Below, one piece after another: positions 1-6,573 of a stretch of DNA of 10,871 nt. Position 1 is the stretch's first letter. Each line of letters starts with the position of its first letter. The notes beneath the pieces were generated by a model. The model saw only the letters and a list, made by a program, of their open reading frames with translations. It searched no databases and had not been told where the DNA came from. The stretch lies in assembly GCA_035513995.1 (NCBI GenBank), contig DATKBL010000085.1:1-10871 (forward strand), read 5' to 3'. The translations under genes were made by a program, and so were the position numbers. Origin of the DNA: DASUTW01 sp035513995 (GTDB lineage Bacteria > Actinomycetota > UBA4738 > CALAEC01).

Positions 1-9
1 CTGTCTTGG

Positions 10-801
10 ATGATGTATACGAGATACAGCCTTCTCATGCCTAAGACCGTCGCCGAGCAGATCGCCGATCAGCTACGAAGCGAGATCCTCGCCGGGCTGA
101 TCCCTCCCGGGACGAGGCTGTTCCAGGACGTGGAGGCCGCCCGCCTGGAGGTGAGCCGGACACCCCTCCGGGAGGCGATCCGTCAGCTCGAGGGGGAGCG
201 GCTCGTGCAGATCATCCCCAACCGCGGGGCGGTCGTGACGCGGCTCACGCGCGAGGAGGTAGCCGAGATCTACGAGATCCGGGGGCAACTCGAGCCCCTA
301 GCGGCGGCTCAGGCCGCCCGACTGTCGACCCCCGAGGAGGTCCGGGCGATCGGAGCCCTTCTCGAGGAGCTGGAGGAGGCCCGGACGCAGCGCCGGATCC
401 GGCGGTTGCTGGAGCTCAACAAGAGCTTCCACTTCCAGGTGTACGAGGCCTCGAGGATGCCTCGCCTGGTGAACATCATCTCCTCGCTCTGGGGGCCGAT
501 CGAGGCGATGCGGGCGGCGTACGCTTCGGAGCCGGTCACGGCCCGTCACGCTGCGCACGAGCACTCGGGCCTGTACCGGGCGATCAGGGACCGAGATGAG
601 AAGGAGGCCGCGGCGGTCACCCGCCGCCACGTCGAGACGATGGCCGGGGCGGTCTTGGGATGGATGGAGGCCGCCCCTCCGGAGGGAGGTGGTCGAGGGT
701 TGTCGGACGAGGACCCGCCCGCGGCTGGGCAGGGGGAGGCTCGGCACCGAGGAGGCCCGGACGGGCCCGCTGCGGTGCCCACAGGTCGAGAGACGGGGTG
801 A
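10..801 (+). CDS. GntR-family transcriptional regulator, FadR/FCD subfamily
   Basis: A ligand-responsive DNA-binding repressor or activator, probably controlling the transport and enzyme genes that follow. An N-terminal winged helix-turn-helix spans about residues 13-78 (VAEQIADQLRSEIL, then SRTPLREAIRQLEGERLV and NRGAVVT, the usual GntR signature). An all-helical FCD ligand domain covers about 82-215. Three FCD metal-site histidines are visible: H141 (in NKSFH), H185 and H207, the last two 22 residues apart as in LldR-type proteins; the usual Asp four residues before the first His is Asn137 here. Residues about 222-263 form a Gly/Pro/Glu-rich tail with no recognisable fold, so the protein is somewhat longer than the usual 220-240. 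The start is uncertain: ATG at 10, 13 or 37 are all possible and none has a clear ribosome site; ATG 37 would leave the palindrome at 12-30 outside the gene, and the frame is open to the window edge. The stop lies 6 bases before the next gene. Confidence 0.9.
   Translation: MMYTRYSLLMPKTVAEQIADQLRSEILAGLIPPGTRLFQDVEAARLEVSRTPLREAIRQLEGERLVQIIPNRGAVVTRLTREEVAEIYEIRGQLEPLAAAQAARLSTPEEVRAIGALLEELEEARTQRRIRRLLELNKSFHFQVYEASRMPRLVNIISSLWGPIEAMRAAYASEPVTARHAAHEHSGLYRAIRDRDEKEAAAVTRRHVETMAGAVLGWMEAAPPEGGGRGLSDEDPPAAGQGEARHRGGPDGPAAVPTGRETG
12..30. promoter_or_regulatory. Candidate GntR operator (inverted repeat TGTAT-N5-ATACA)
   Basis: TGTAT at 14-18 and ATACA at 24-28 form a perfect 5-base inverted repeat around a 5-base spacer, and G12/C30 also pair across the same centre. 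A GTATAC palindrome (15-20) sits inside it. GTATAC cores occur in operators of FCD regulators such as UxuR/ExuR (TTGGTATACCAA), so an autoregulatory operator is plausible. It lies within the first codons if translation starts at 10, but upstream if it starts at 37. The stretch is clearly more AT-rich than the rest of the window. Without the upstream sequence I cannot place a promoter. Confidence 0.4.
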
Positions 802-807
802 GGTGAC

Positions 808-1827
808 ATGGTCATGCGCGGACCGATGAAGCTTCTGGCGCTCCTGGTGGTGCCGCTCCTGGTGGCGGTGGCCTGCGGCGAAGAGACCGGGGACGGCGGG
901 GATGGGGGAGATGACTCGCTCCCGGTGGTCCGTCTCCACGGGCTGGAGGGCGGGCTGAGCTCCATGGCTCTGAAGATCATCGAGGCGGAGGGATTCGACG
1001 AGCAGAACGGCTTCCAAGGCGAGTACTTCGAGGTGTCCGGGGACGCCTCCGTGCAGTTCCTGCTCCAGGGGAACTCGGACGTCTCGTTCGACGGGGACCC
1101 GATCACGGCCGCGCTGCTCCGCTCGCAGGGGAACGACATCACGACCTTCTACCCGATGGCGGTGCAGGACGTCACGCTGATGGTGCGGGGGGACTCTCCC
1201 TACCAGTCCGCCCAGGATCTGATGGGGGAGCTCGTGGGGCACGACGGGCTGGAGTCGGGCGGCATGACCGCCGCGAACATCATGCTTAGCGAGTTCGAGG
1301 ACATCCAGATCACGGACGACTACAACCTCCAGCTGGTCCCGGAGCCGGCCCTGATCCGCCTGCTCGACCGTGGAGAGCTGGAGGCCTCGTTCATGGCCCA
1401 GCCCTTCATCCTCACGGCCATGCTGGAGTTCGGCATGCGCCCGGTGTGGGGCCCCGGATGGGAGGAGTGGGAGCAGGCCGCGGGCGGCCGGGCGTGGAAC
1501 ATCACGATCATGGCTTCCGAGCAGTGGCTCCGTGACAATCCGGAGCTGGCCCGTAGTGTGACGGCCGCTTGGGACGACGTCTACGACTGGATCACCGAGG
1601 ACCCCGACCGGCTCAAGGAGGATCCCTTCCCCGAGCTGATCGGGATCGAAGACCAGGAGGTGTTGGACGAGTTCGTGGAGCTCGTGCGAACCTCCGAGTA
1701 CTTCACCAATAGGTGGACCGCCGAGGACGTCGAGGCGGCCCGGGCTTTCATCGAGTTCGCGGCCGAGGAAGGCACCCTGATCCAAGAGGCTCCCGAGGGC
1801 TCGGTGATGAGCCTGGACGACCTGTAG
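808..1827 (+). CDS. ABC transporter substrate-binding lipoprotein, NMT1/THI5/SsuA-like
   Basis: The extracytoplasmic ligand receptor of the ABC importer encoded by the next three genes. From ATG 808 the product is 339 aa. A lipoprotein signal is visible: Arg4 and Lys8, a hydrophobic core LLALLVVPLLVAV, then a lipobox ending in Cys23, followed by an acidic, Gly-rich linker (EETGDGGDGGDD). The mature part has the type II periplasmic-binding pattern of NMT1-like proteins: an opening strand ending VVRLHGLEGGLSS, then GDASVQFLLQGNSDVSFDG, a 'DLMGELVG' step into the second lobe, and a helical C-terminus. Relatives bind alkanesulfonates, thiamine pyrimidine precursors, riboflavin or other small heteroaromatics, so the ligand cannot be named. 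ATG 814 is an alternative start, since AGGTG at 801-805 sits at better spacing (8 bases) to it; ATG 826 (MKLLALL) is also possible. A gap of 14 bases leads to the first permease. Confidence 0.88.
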   Translation: MVMRGPMKLLALLVVPLLVAVACGEETGDGGDGGDDSLPVVRLHGLEGGLSSMALKIIEAEGFDEQNGFQGEYFEVSGDASVQFLLQGNSDVSFDGDPITAALLRSQGNDITTFYPMAVQDVTLMVRGDSPYQSAQDLMGELVGHDGLESGGMTAANIMLSEFEDIQITDDYNLQLVPEPALIRLLDRGELEASFMAQPFILTAMLEFGMRPVWGPGWEEWEQAAGGRAWNITIMASEQWLRDNPELARSVTAAWDDVYDWITEDPDRLKEDPFPELIGIEDQEVLDEFVELVRTSEYFTNRWTAEDVEAARAFIEFAAEEGTLIQEAPEGSVMSLDDL

Positions 1828-1841
1828 CCGGACGGAGGATC

Positions 1842-2681
1842 GTGACCAGCCCATCAGCCACCGCGGCGGACGCGTGGGTCCGTGGGGGGCCGGCTCCCCG
1901 ATCGCGACGGACGCGGCGGTGGCTCCGTCGGGGGCGGCGGCTGGTCGTCGTGGGCCTCCCTATCGCCGCCGCCCTGCTGGCCTGGTCCCTGTTCTGGGAC
2001 CGGACCGACTTCCTGCCCTCCCCGGCGTCCACGGTGGCCACCGGCGTCGAGCTCCTTCGGCAGCCCGAGACCTACACGAACCTCCTGGATACGGCCCGCC
2101 GGCTGGCCCTGGGGCTGGCCCTGGGATTCGGGGCGGCGGTGCTGGTCTCGCTGGTGATGCGACAGTCGGCGTGGTGGCGTCGGTTCTTCGCTCCGTACGT
2201 CTTCGCCACCCTCTCCACTCCCTCGCTGGCCGTGGCGCTCTTCTCGCTCATGGTGTTCGGCCTGTCCGAGGTCGGCATCTACATCGCGGTGGGGATCACG
2301 ATCTTCCCCTTCGCCGTGATCAGCCTGATCGAGGGCCTCGACGATCTGGACGCGCGGCTGGGAGAGATGGCCTCGGTGTATCGGTTCTCGTGGCCTCAGC
2401 GGGTCCGGAACGTGGCGATCCCGGAGATGTCGCCGCATCTGTTCGCGGCGTTCCGCAACGTCCACGCCCTGGCCTGGAAGGTCGTGGTGATCGCCGAGGT
2501 CTTCTCCCAGCAGACCGGGGTCGGCTACCAGTACAAGCTGGCGTACTCGTTCTTCGAGCTCCAGCGACTCGTGGTGTGGGCCGCCCTCTTCATCTCGATG
2601 GTGGTGATCGTGGAGTACGGCATCCTCCGACCGATGGAGCGTGTGTCGTTCCGGTGGCGCCGGACCGAGGGGGGGGTGTGA
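1842..2681 (+). CDS. ABC transporter permease 1 (SsuC/ThiX-like, BPD_transp_1 fold)
   Basis: One of two membrane subunits of the importer. GTG 1842 was chosen because GGAGG lies at 1834-1838 and it directly follows the binding-protein stop; earlier in-frame starts would overlap that gene deeply. The product is 279 aa. It has an Arg-rich cytoplasmic N-terminus (residues 15-33) and about six membrane segments: 34-52, 88-106, 117-140, 144-163, about 207-222 and 243-262. The cytoplasmic coupling loop is at about 175-194 (EMASVYRFSWPQRVRNVAIP). It keeps the leading Glu and the 'IP' end of the EAA motif but has Tyr-Arg-Phe-Ser where most relatives have Leu-Gly-Ala-Ser, so the conserved Gly is missing. 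The gene ends in an 8-G run two codons before its stop, and the ATPase gene begins 2 bases after it. Confidence 0.88.
   Translation: MTSPSATAADAWVRGGPAPRSRRTRRWLRRGRRLVVVGLPIAAALLAWSLFWDRTDFLPSPASTVATGVELLRQPETYTNLLDTARRLALGLALGFGAAVLVSLVMRQSAWWRRFFAPYVFATLSTPSLAVALFSLMVFGLSEVGIYIAVGITIFPFAVISLIEGLDDLDARLGEMASVYRFSWPQRVRNVAIPEMSPHLFAAFRNVHALAWKVVVIAEVFSQQTGVGYQYKLAYSFFELQRLVVWAALFISMVVIVEYGILRPMERVSFRWRRTEGGV
2669..2676 (+). other. G8 homopolymer at permease 1/ATPase junction
   Basis: Eight consecutive G bases sit in the last codons of permease 1 (reading GAG GGG GGG GTG TGA). They immediately precede the stop at 2679-2681 and the ATPase ATG at 2684. The run may serve as a loose ribosome-binding tract for the ATPase gene. 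One base of -1 slippage here would carry the reading frame into the ATPase gene without a stop. Confidence 0.6.
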
Positions 2682-2683
2682 GG

Positions 2684-3541
2684 ATGAGCCGGGAGCCCGA
2701 GCCGCGGAGCGGGGCCACCGAGGTCGGCGTCCCTGCGTCGAGCCGGGTCGTGGAGATCGAGGACCTGGCCTTCGGGTACGGGGAGGCGAAGCAGCCGGCT
2801 CTCGACGGCCTGACGCTCTCGATCGAGCGCGGGGAGTTCGCCTGCGTCCTGGGACCCAGCGGGTGCGGTAAGTCCACTCTCCTGGGGATCCTGAGCGGGC
2901 TGTACGCCCCGCAGCGTGGGCGAGTGGCCGTGGACGGGACGCTCGTGTACGAGGGCGGGCGCCGGATGGCCCGTGAGGCGCCCCCGATGGGCTACGTCTT
3001 CCAGGATCCCCGCCTCCTGCCGTGGCGGAGGGTCCGGCAGAACGTCGAGCTGGCGCTCCGGGCCGCGGGCGTGCCCCAGGCGGAGTGGGAACGGCGAGTC
3101 AGCACGTATCTCGACATGTGCGGGATCGGGCCGTTCGCCGAGTCGTGGCCCGGGAACCTCTCCGGAGGACAGCGCCAGAGGGTGGCCATCGCCCGGGCGC
3201 TGGCCATCGAGCCCACGCTGGTGCTGATGGACGAGCCGTTCAGCACCCTCGACGAGGTGACCGCCCGGTTCCTGCGTCGTGAGCTTCTCGACGTGTGGGA
3301 GCGGACCGGGCAGACGATCATCTTCGTGACTCACTCCATCCGAGAGGCGGTGTTCCTCGCAGACCACGTGTACGTGATGACGGCGGGCCCGGGGAAGCTC
3401 CTGGAGCGGCGGACGATCGAGATCCCCAGGCCCCGCGTCTATGAGGACCCGCACCTGACCGAGATCGAAGCCGGTATGGTCGAGTGGGTCCTCCGACACT
3501 GGGGTTTCTACGAAAACGCCGAACGGGAGGAGGGGGGGTGA
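2684..3541 (+). CDS. ABC transporter ATP-binding protein (SsuB/TauB-like)
   Basis: The cytoplasmic ATPase that powers the importer. The 285 aa product has every core motif in order: Walker A GPSGCGKST at 57-65, Q-loop Gln107 (in YVFQDPRLLPW, typical of the nitrate/sulfonate/taurine group), signature LSGGQRQR from 159, Walker B LVLMDE at 179-184, D-loop STLD at 187-190 and switch His217 (VTHSIREA). The family of the ATPase matches the SsuA/NMT1-type receptor. ATG 2684 was chosen because it follows the permease stop by 2 bases; the frame is open far upstream, but that stretch overlaps permease 1. A C-terminal piece of about 45 residues after the H-loop is family-typical. The gene ends in a 7-G run, and its TGA overlaps the GTG of permease 2. 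Only one ATPase is present for two permeases, implying an ATPase homodimer on a permease heterodimer. Confidence 0.95.
   Translation: MSREPEPRSGATEVGVPASSRVVEIEDLAFGYGEAKQPALDGLTLSIERGEFACVLGPSGCGKSTLLGILSGLYAPQRGRVAVDGTLVYEGGRRMAREAPPMGYVFQDPRLLPWRRVRQNVELALRAAGVPQAEWERRVSTYLDMCGIGPFAESWPGNLSGGQRQRVAIARALAIEPTLVLMDEPFSTLDEVTARFLRRELLDVWERTGQTIIFVTHSIREAVFLADHVYVMTAGPGKLLERRTIEIPRPRVYEDPHLTEIEAGMVEWVLRHWGFYENAEREEGG
3532..3538 (+). other. G7 homopolymer at ATPase/permease 2 junction
   Basis: Seven consecutive G bases form the last two sense codons of the ATPase gene plus flanking bases (GAG GGG GGG TGA). The final G is the first base of the permease 2 GTG start. AGGAGG at 3528-3533 just upstream is a good ribosome site. 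The arrangement G GGG GGG directly before a stop has the shape of a -1 slip site; whether it is used is unknown. Confidence 0.6.
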
Positions 3542-4347
3542 GGCCCTCGATGGTGGCGGCGTCTCACCGCCGCGCCGCGGGCGAGGGGCCCTCTCGAACC
3601 AGTCTGCGGCTGGCTCCGGTGGTGGGGATCGCGGTGGGCATGGCGGCCTGGTGGCTGGCCGCGAGGTTCCTGTTCCGCTTTCTGCCCGATCCGATCACTA
3701 CGCTCCGGACCTTCGGAGAGCAGGTGGTCACCGAGGACTTCTTCGAGAACCTGGGGGTCACCGCCCGTCGGGTCCTGCTGGGGACGGTGGGGGCCTTCGT
3801 CGTCGGGAGCGCGATCGGCCTGGCCATGGGCCGGATCTGGACGGTGGAGACCGCCCTCCACCCGTGGGTGTTCGTGGGCCTGGCTCTGCCCGGACCCCTG
3901 GTGATCCTGTTCGCCATCCTGGCCATGGGACTCGGCGAGATGACCTCGCTGACCGCGCTCTGGGTGGTTGTCACGCCGTTCGTGGTCACCCTCGTCTACG
4001 GGGGGGCCAAGGCTCTCGACCCCGAGCTCCTCGAGATGTCGGTCACCTACCGGTTCAGCCGGAGGGAGCGCTTGCGACACGTCCTCGTCCCCGCACTCAT
4101 GCCCTCGCTGATGTCCGGCGTCCGAGTGGCGTTCGCCATGTCCTGGAAGATCGTGGTGCTGATCGAGGCCCTGTCGAGCACCGTGGGGGTCGGCGAGCGG
4201 ATCCACTTCTTCTTCATCTTCAACCAGCCCGCGGCCGTGCTCGCATGGACCTTCAGCTTCACCATCATCATGGTCGCGGTGGAGCTGCTCGTGTTCCAGA
4301 CCCTGGACCGCCGGCTCTTCGCCTGGCGGCCCAGGGCTAGGCTGTGA
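3538..4347 (+). CDS. ABC transporter permease 2 (SsuC/ThiX-like, BPD_transp_1 fold)
   Basis: The second membrane subunit of the importer, a paralogue of permease 1. GTG 3538 overlaps the ATPase stop by 4 bases (GTGA) and has AGGAGG at 3528-3533; ATG 3550 is the alternative. The product is 269 aa, with membrane segments near 26-46, 80-99, 110-131, 136-156, about 196-212 and 234-254. The coupling loop at about 166-185 (EMSVTYRFSRRERLRHVLVP) carries the same unusual Tyr-Arg-Phe-Ser as permease 1, and both continue with a W-K-hydrophobic-V-V segment ending in Glu followed by G-V-G. The shared departures suggest the pair arose by duplication and docks on the same ATPase. Importers of this family more often use one permease gene as a homodimer. 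A 25-base gap follows. Confidence 0.88.
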   Translation: MRPSMVAASHRRAAGEGPSRTSLRLAPVVGIAVGMAAWWLAARFLFRFLPDPITTLRTFGEQVVTEDFFENLGVTARRVLLGTVGAFVVGSAIGLAMGRIWTVETALHPWVFVGLALPGPLVILFAILAMGLGEMTSLTALWVVVTPFVVTLVYGGAKALDPELLEMSVTYRFSRRERLRHVLVPALMPSLMSGVRVAFAMSWKIVVLIEALSSTVGVGERIHFFFIFNQPAAVLAWTFSFTIIMVAVELLVFQTLDRRLFAWRPRARL

Positions 4348-4372
4348 GCCTGGTGCCGGAGACGAGGCCGCC

Positions 4373-5422
4373 GTGACCGTCGTCCACATCGGGTTCCCCT
4401 CGCCCAGCCTGGCCGATGTGGACATGGCGGCCTGGAGGCGGCTGGCGCCGCTGTGCGAGGAGGCTGGCTTCGACACCCTGTGGCACTCGAACGAGCGCTT
4501 CTACCGGGAGATGTGGGTCCGGATGGCGGTGAGCGCGATGGGCAGCGAGCGCATCGGCCTCGGCGGCGCCGTGGTGGACCCCTTCGCCGTGCACCCGGCG
4601 ATCACGGCTCAGTCGCTGGCCACGGTGGCCGAGCTCTCCGGCGGCCGGGCCACCCTGGCGCTGGGCGCCGGCGGCTCGGGGTTTCCGATGATGGGCATCC
4701 GTCGGGAGCGCCCGGCCGTGGCCCTCCGTGAGGCGCTCCAGGTGATACGACCCCTGCTCGCGGGTGAGACGGTCACCCTGGAAGGCGAGACGGTCACCGC
4801 CCGGGCGGCCCGGCTGCACTTCGTCCCGCCGGCCCCCATTCCTCTGTGGCTGGCCACGCGCGGAGACCGCACCCTTCGGCTGGCGGGCGAGCTGGCGGAC
4901 GGGGCGATCGTGGCCACCTACGCGCGGCCGGCCGAGATCCGGATCGCGCTGGGGCTTGTCGAGGAGGGGGCTCGACGCGCGGTCCGGTCGCTCGCCGACG
5001 TGCGGACCATGGTGCGGGTGGACACCTGCATCCACGAGGACGAGGCGGCGGCCACCGAGGCCAGCCGCCTGATGCTGGCCAAGCTGCTGTGGCTCAGCTA
5101 CCCGGATCGCCGGTTCGTGGCGCGGGCCGGCCTGGAGGTCCCCGAGGCCGTCGAGCGGATCCTGGCCGAGCGGGACTACGATCGGATCGCGGAGGCGGCA
5201 CCCCTGATCTCCGACGACTTCGTGGCCGCGTTCTCCTGGACGGGGCGGCCCGAGGCCGTGGTCGAGCGAGTCACCGAGGTGGTCCGGGAGACGGGCGTGG
5301 ACGAGGTGGGGTTCTGGCTCCTGCGGGCCGGCGACCAGACCCTAGAGGAGGCCGTGCGCGTCCTGGCCGCCGAGGTCCTCCCCGCGATCGCCGCCCTCAA
5401 GGCGGGGGGCCCAGGGCGGTGA
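4373..5422 (+). CDS. LLM-class flavin/F420-dependent oxidoreductase 1
   Basis: A luciferase-like TIM-barrel oxidoreductase, probably acting on the imported compound or an intermediate. GTG 4373 is preceded by GAGG at 4364-4367 with 5-base spacing. The 349 aa length is normal for the family. Family features are an opening beta strand (VHIGFPSPS), AGFDTLW near 31-37, the VDPFAVHPAITAQ strand-turn near 69-81, and SGGRATLALGAG at 89-100, typical of the methylene-tetrahydromethanopterin reductase-like branch. Members use either reduced F420 or FMNH2, and I cannot tell which from the sequence; no flavin reductase gene is in the window. The substrate is unknown. The relation to the second LLM gene is remote, so the two probably do different steps. 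The TGA overlaps the next GTG by 4 bases. Confidence 0.85.
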   Translation: MTVVHIGFPSPSLADVDMAAWRRLAPLCEEAGFDTLWHSNERFYREMWVRMAVSAMGSERIGLGGAVVDPFAVHPAITAQSLATVAELSGGRATLALGAGGSGFPMMGIRRERPAVALREALQVIRPLLAGETVTLEGETVTARAARLHFVPPAPIPLWLATRGDRTLRLAGELADGAIVATYARPAEIRIALGLVEEGARRAVRSLADVRTMVRVDTCIHEDEAAATEASRLMLAKLLWLSYPDRRFVARAGLEVPEAVERILAERDYDRIAEAAPLISDDFVAAFSWTGRPEAVVERVTEVVRETGVDEVGFWLLRAGDQTLEEAVRVLAAEVLPAIAALKAGGPGR

Positions 5423-6573
5423 CCCTCCTCTACGACCCCGACCGGTTGCGCGCCGCGCTTCAGGAGTCCGGTGCCGCGGCCGTGGTGGCGAGCCTGCCGC
5501 AGAACGTCCTGTACCTGACCCGGTTCCGGAAGGCCGGCGCGCTGGCCGTGCTGCGGGCCGAGGTCCCAGATCGCCCCACGCTTCTCGTCCCCGCCGCCAG
5601 CCTCGACTTCGTGTTGGAGGATCCTGACCCCGCGGTCGAGGTGATCTCCTGCGGGACCTTCTACCGTTCCTTCTCCGGCGACGACCTCCCGGAGCGCGAG
5701 GCCACGATCCGACGCCTGCACGAGACGGGGCGCCAGGAGGCGCCCGTCCGGGTAGCCACCTCCCTGCTGGAGGACGCGGGCGGCCCGGTTGTCGTGGACC
5801 AGCCGCCCGAGGCGATCCCTGGGCTCGGGGATGTGGCCCCGGGGGTGAAGCTGAGCGCCGACCCGGATCTCTTCATGGGACTTCGGATGGTGAAGACCGC
5901 GGAGGAGCTCGAGCGTTTGCAGGCCGCGGCCCGGATCACCGAGGAGGCCATCGCCGCCAGCCTGGCAGCCGTCCGGCCGGGGGCGCTCCAGGCTGAGATC
6001 GCCGCCGCGTACGCCGGAGCGGTGGTGGCGCGTGGTGCCGGGATCCGGGCGGACAACGTTTCGATCGACGAGGGGGCGGCGCTGGGCAACGTGAACATGC
6101 CCGAGGACCGGGTCCTGGAGGGGAGCATCGTCCGATACGACGTCGGCGCGATCCACCGAGGCTACGCCTCGGATATCGCCCGGTGCTTCTCGGTCGGACC
6201 GCCCGGGGAGGAGCACGCCGCCAAGTACCGCGCCCTCCTACGCGGCGAGGAGGCGGCGCTGGAGCGACTCCGCCCGGGGGTACGGGCCTCGGAGCTCTTT
6301 CAGGCCGCGGTGGGCGCGGTGCGCCTGGAGGGTATCCCGCGCTACGAGCGGACCCACGTGGGCCACGGGATCGGGATCGCCGGCGGCTACGACCGGCCGC
6401 TCCTCGCGCCGGGCGACGACACCGTGATCGAGCCCGGGATGGTGCTCTGCGTGGAGACCCCGTACTACGAGCTCGGCCGGGTGGGCCTCCAGGTCGAGGA
6501 CATGGTCGTGGTCACCGGCGACGGTTTCGAGCTCCTGTCCCACTCCAGCCGTGACCTCGAGGTGGTCGGCTGA
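5419..6573 (+). CDS. M24-family metallohydrolase (Xaa-Pro dipeptidase/creatinase-like)
   Basis: A cytoplasmic pita-bread-fold hydrolase of 384 aa. An N-terminal creatinase-like domain covers about 1-155 and the catalytic M24 domain about 160-375. The five canonical metal ligands are present: Asp241 and Asp252 (in YDVGAIHRGYASDIARCF), His316 (HVGHGIG), Glu346 (CVETPYY) and Glu360 (LQVEDMV). His313, in the usual second-shell position, is also kept. True creatinase lacks this full metal set, so a metal-dependent enzyme is favoured. Family members cleave Xaa-Pro dipeptides, but some are pathway hydrolases (for example ectoine hydrolase DoeA), and the operon context suggests the latter type of role on a small amide or peptide-like substrate. 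GTG 5419 overlaps the LLM stop (GTGA); the frame is open upstream but lies over the LLM gene. The stop is immediately followed by the next start. Confidence 0.88.
   Translation: MTLLYDPDRLRAALQESGAAAVVASLPQNVLYLTRFRKAGALAVLRAEVPDRPTLLVPAASLDFVLEDPDPAVEVISCGTFYRSFSGDDLPEREATIRRLHETGRQEAPVRVATSLLEDAGGPVVVDQPPEAIPGLGDVAPGVKLSADPDLFMGLRMVKTAEELERLQAAARITEEAIAASLAAVRPGALQAEIAAAYAGAVVARGAGIRADNVSIDEGAALGNVNMPEDRVLEGSIVRYDVGAIHRGYASDIARCFSVGPPGEEHAAKYRALLRGEEAALERLRPGVRASELFQAAVGAVRLEGIPRYERTHVGHGIGIAGGYDRPLLAPGDDTVIEPGMVLCVETPYYELGRVGLQVEDMVVVTGDGFELLSHSSRDLEVVG

Noticed and set aside
298..1854. Long minus-strand open frame (518 codons) over the regulator and binding-protein genes
   Set aside because: It lies antisense to two genes with clear families, and its product is rich in His, Arg, Gly and Pro with no domain, which is typical of stop-poor antisense frames in GC-rich DNA.
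1874..2683. Upstream extension of the ATPase frame as an N-terminal domain
   Set aside because: The open stretch lies over permease 1 and translates to Gly/Arg/Pro-rich nonsense. ATG 2684 gives a normal ABC ATPase length.
808..4347. Naming the importer ssuABC (alkanesulfonate uptake)
   Set aside because: The family is shared by transporters of many ligands, and no flavin reductase or clear sulfonate monooxygenase accompanies it. Two permease genes also differ from the usual ssu layout.
2525..4476. Minus-strand frames of about 320 codons over the ATPase and permease 2 genes
   Set aside because: They are antisense to an ATPase with every canonical motif and to a clear permease, and show only biased composition.
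4846..5418. Upstream extension of the M24 frame
   Set aside because: It overlaps the LLM gene in another frame and has shadow composition; GTG 5419 starts a standard M24 N-terminal domain.
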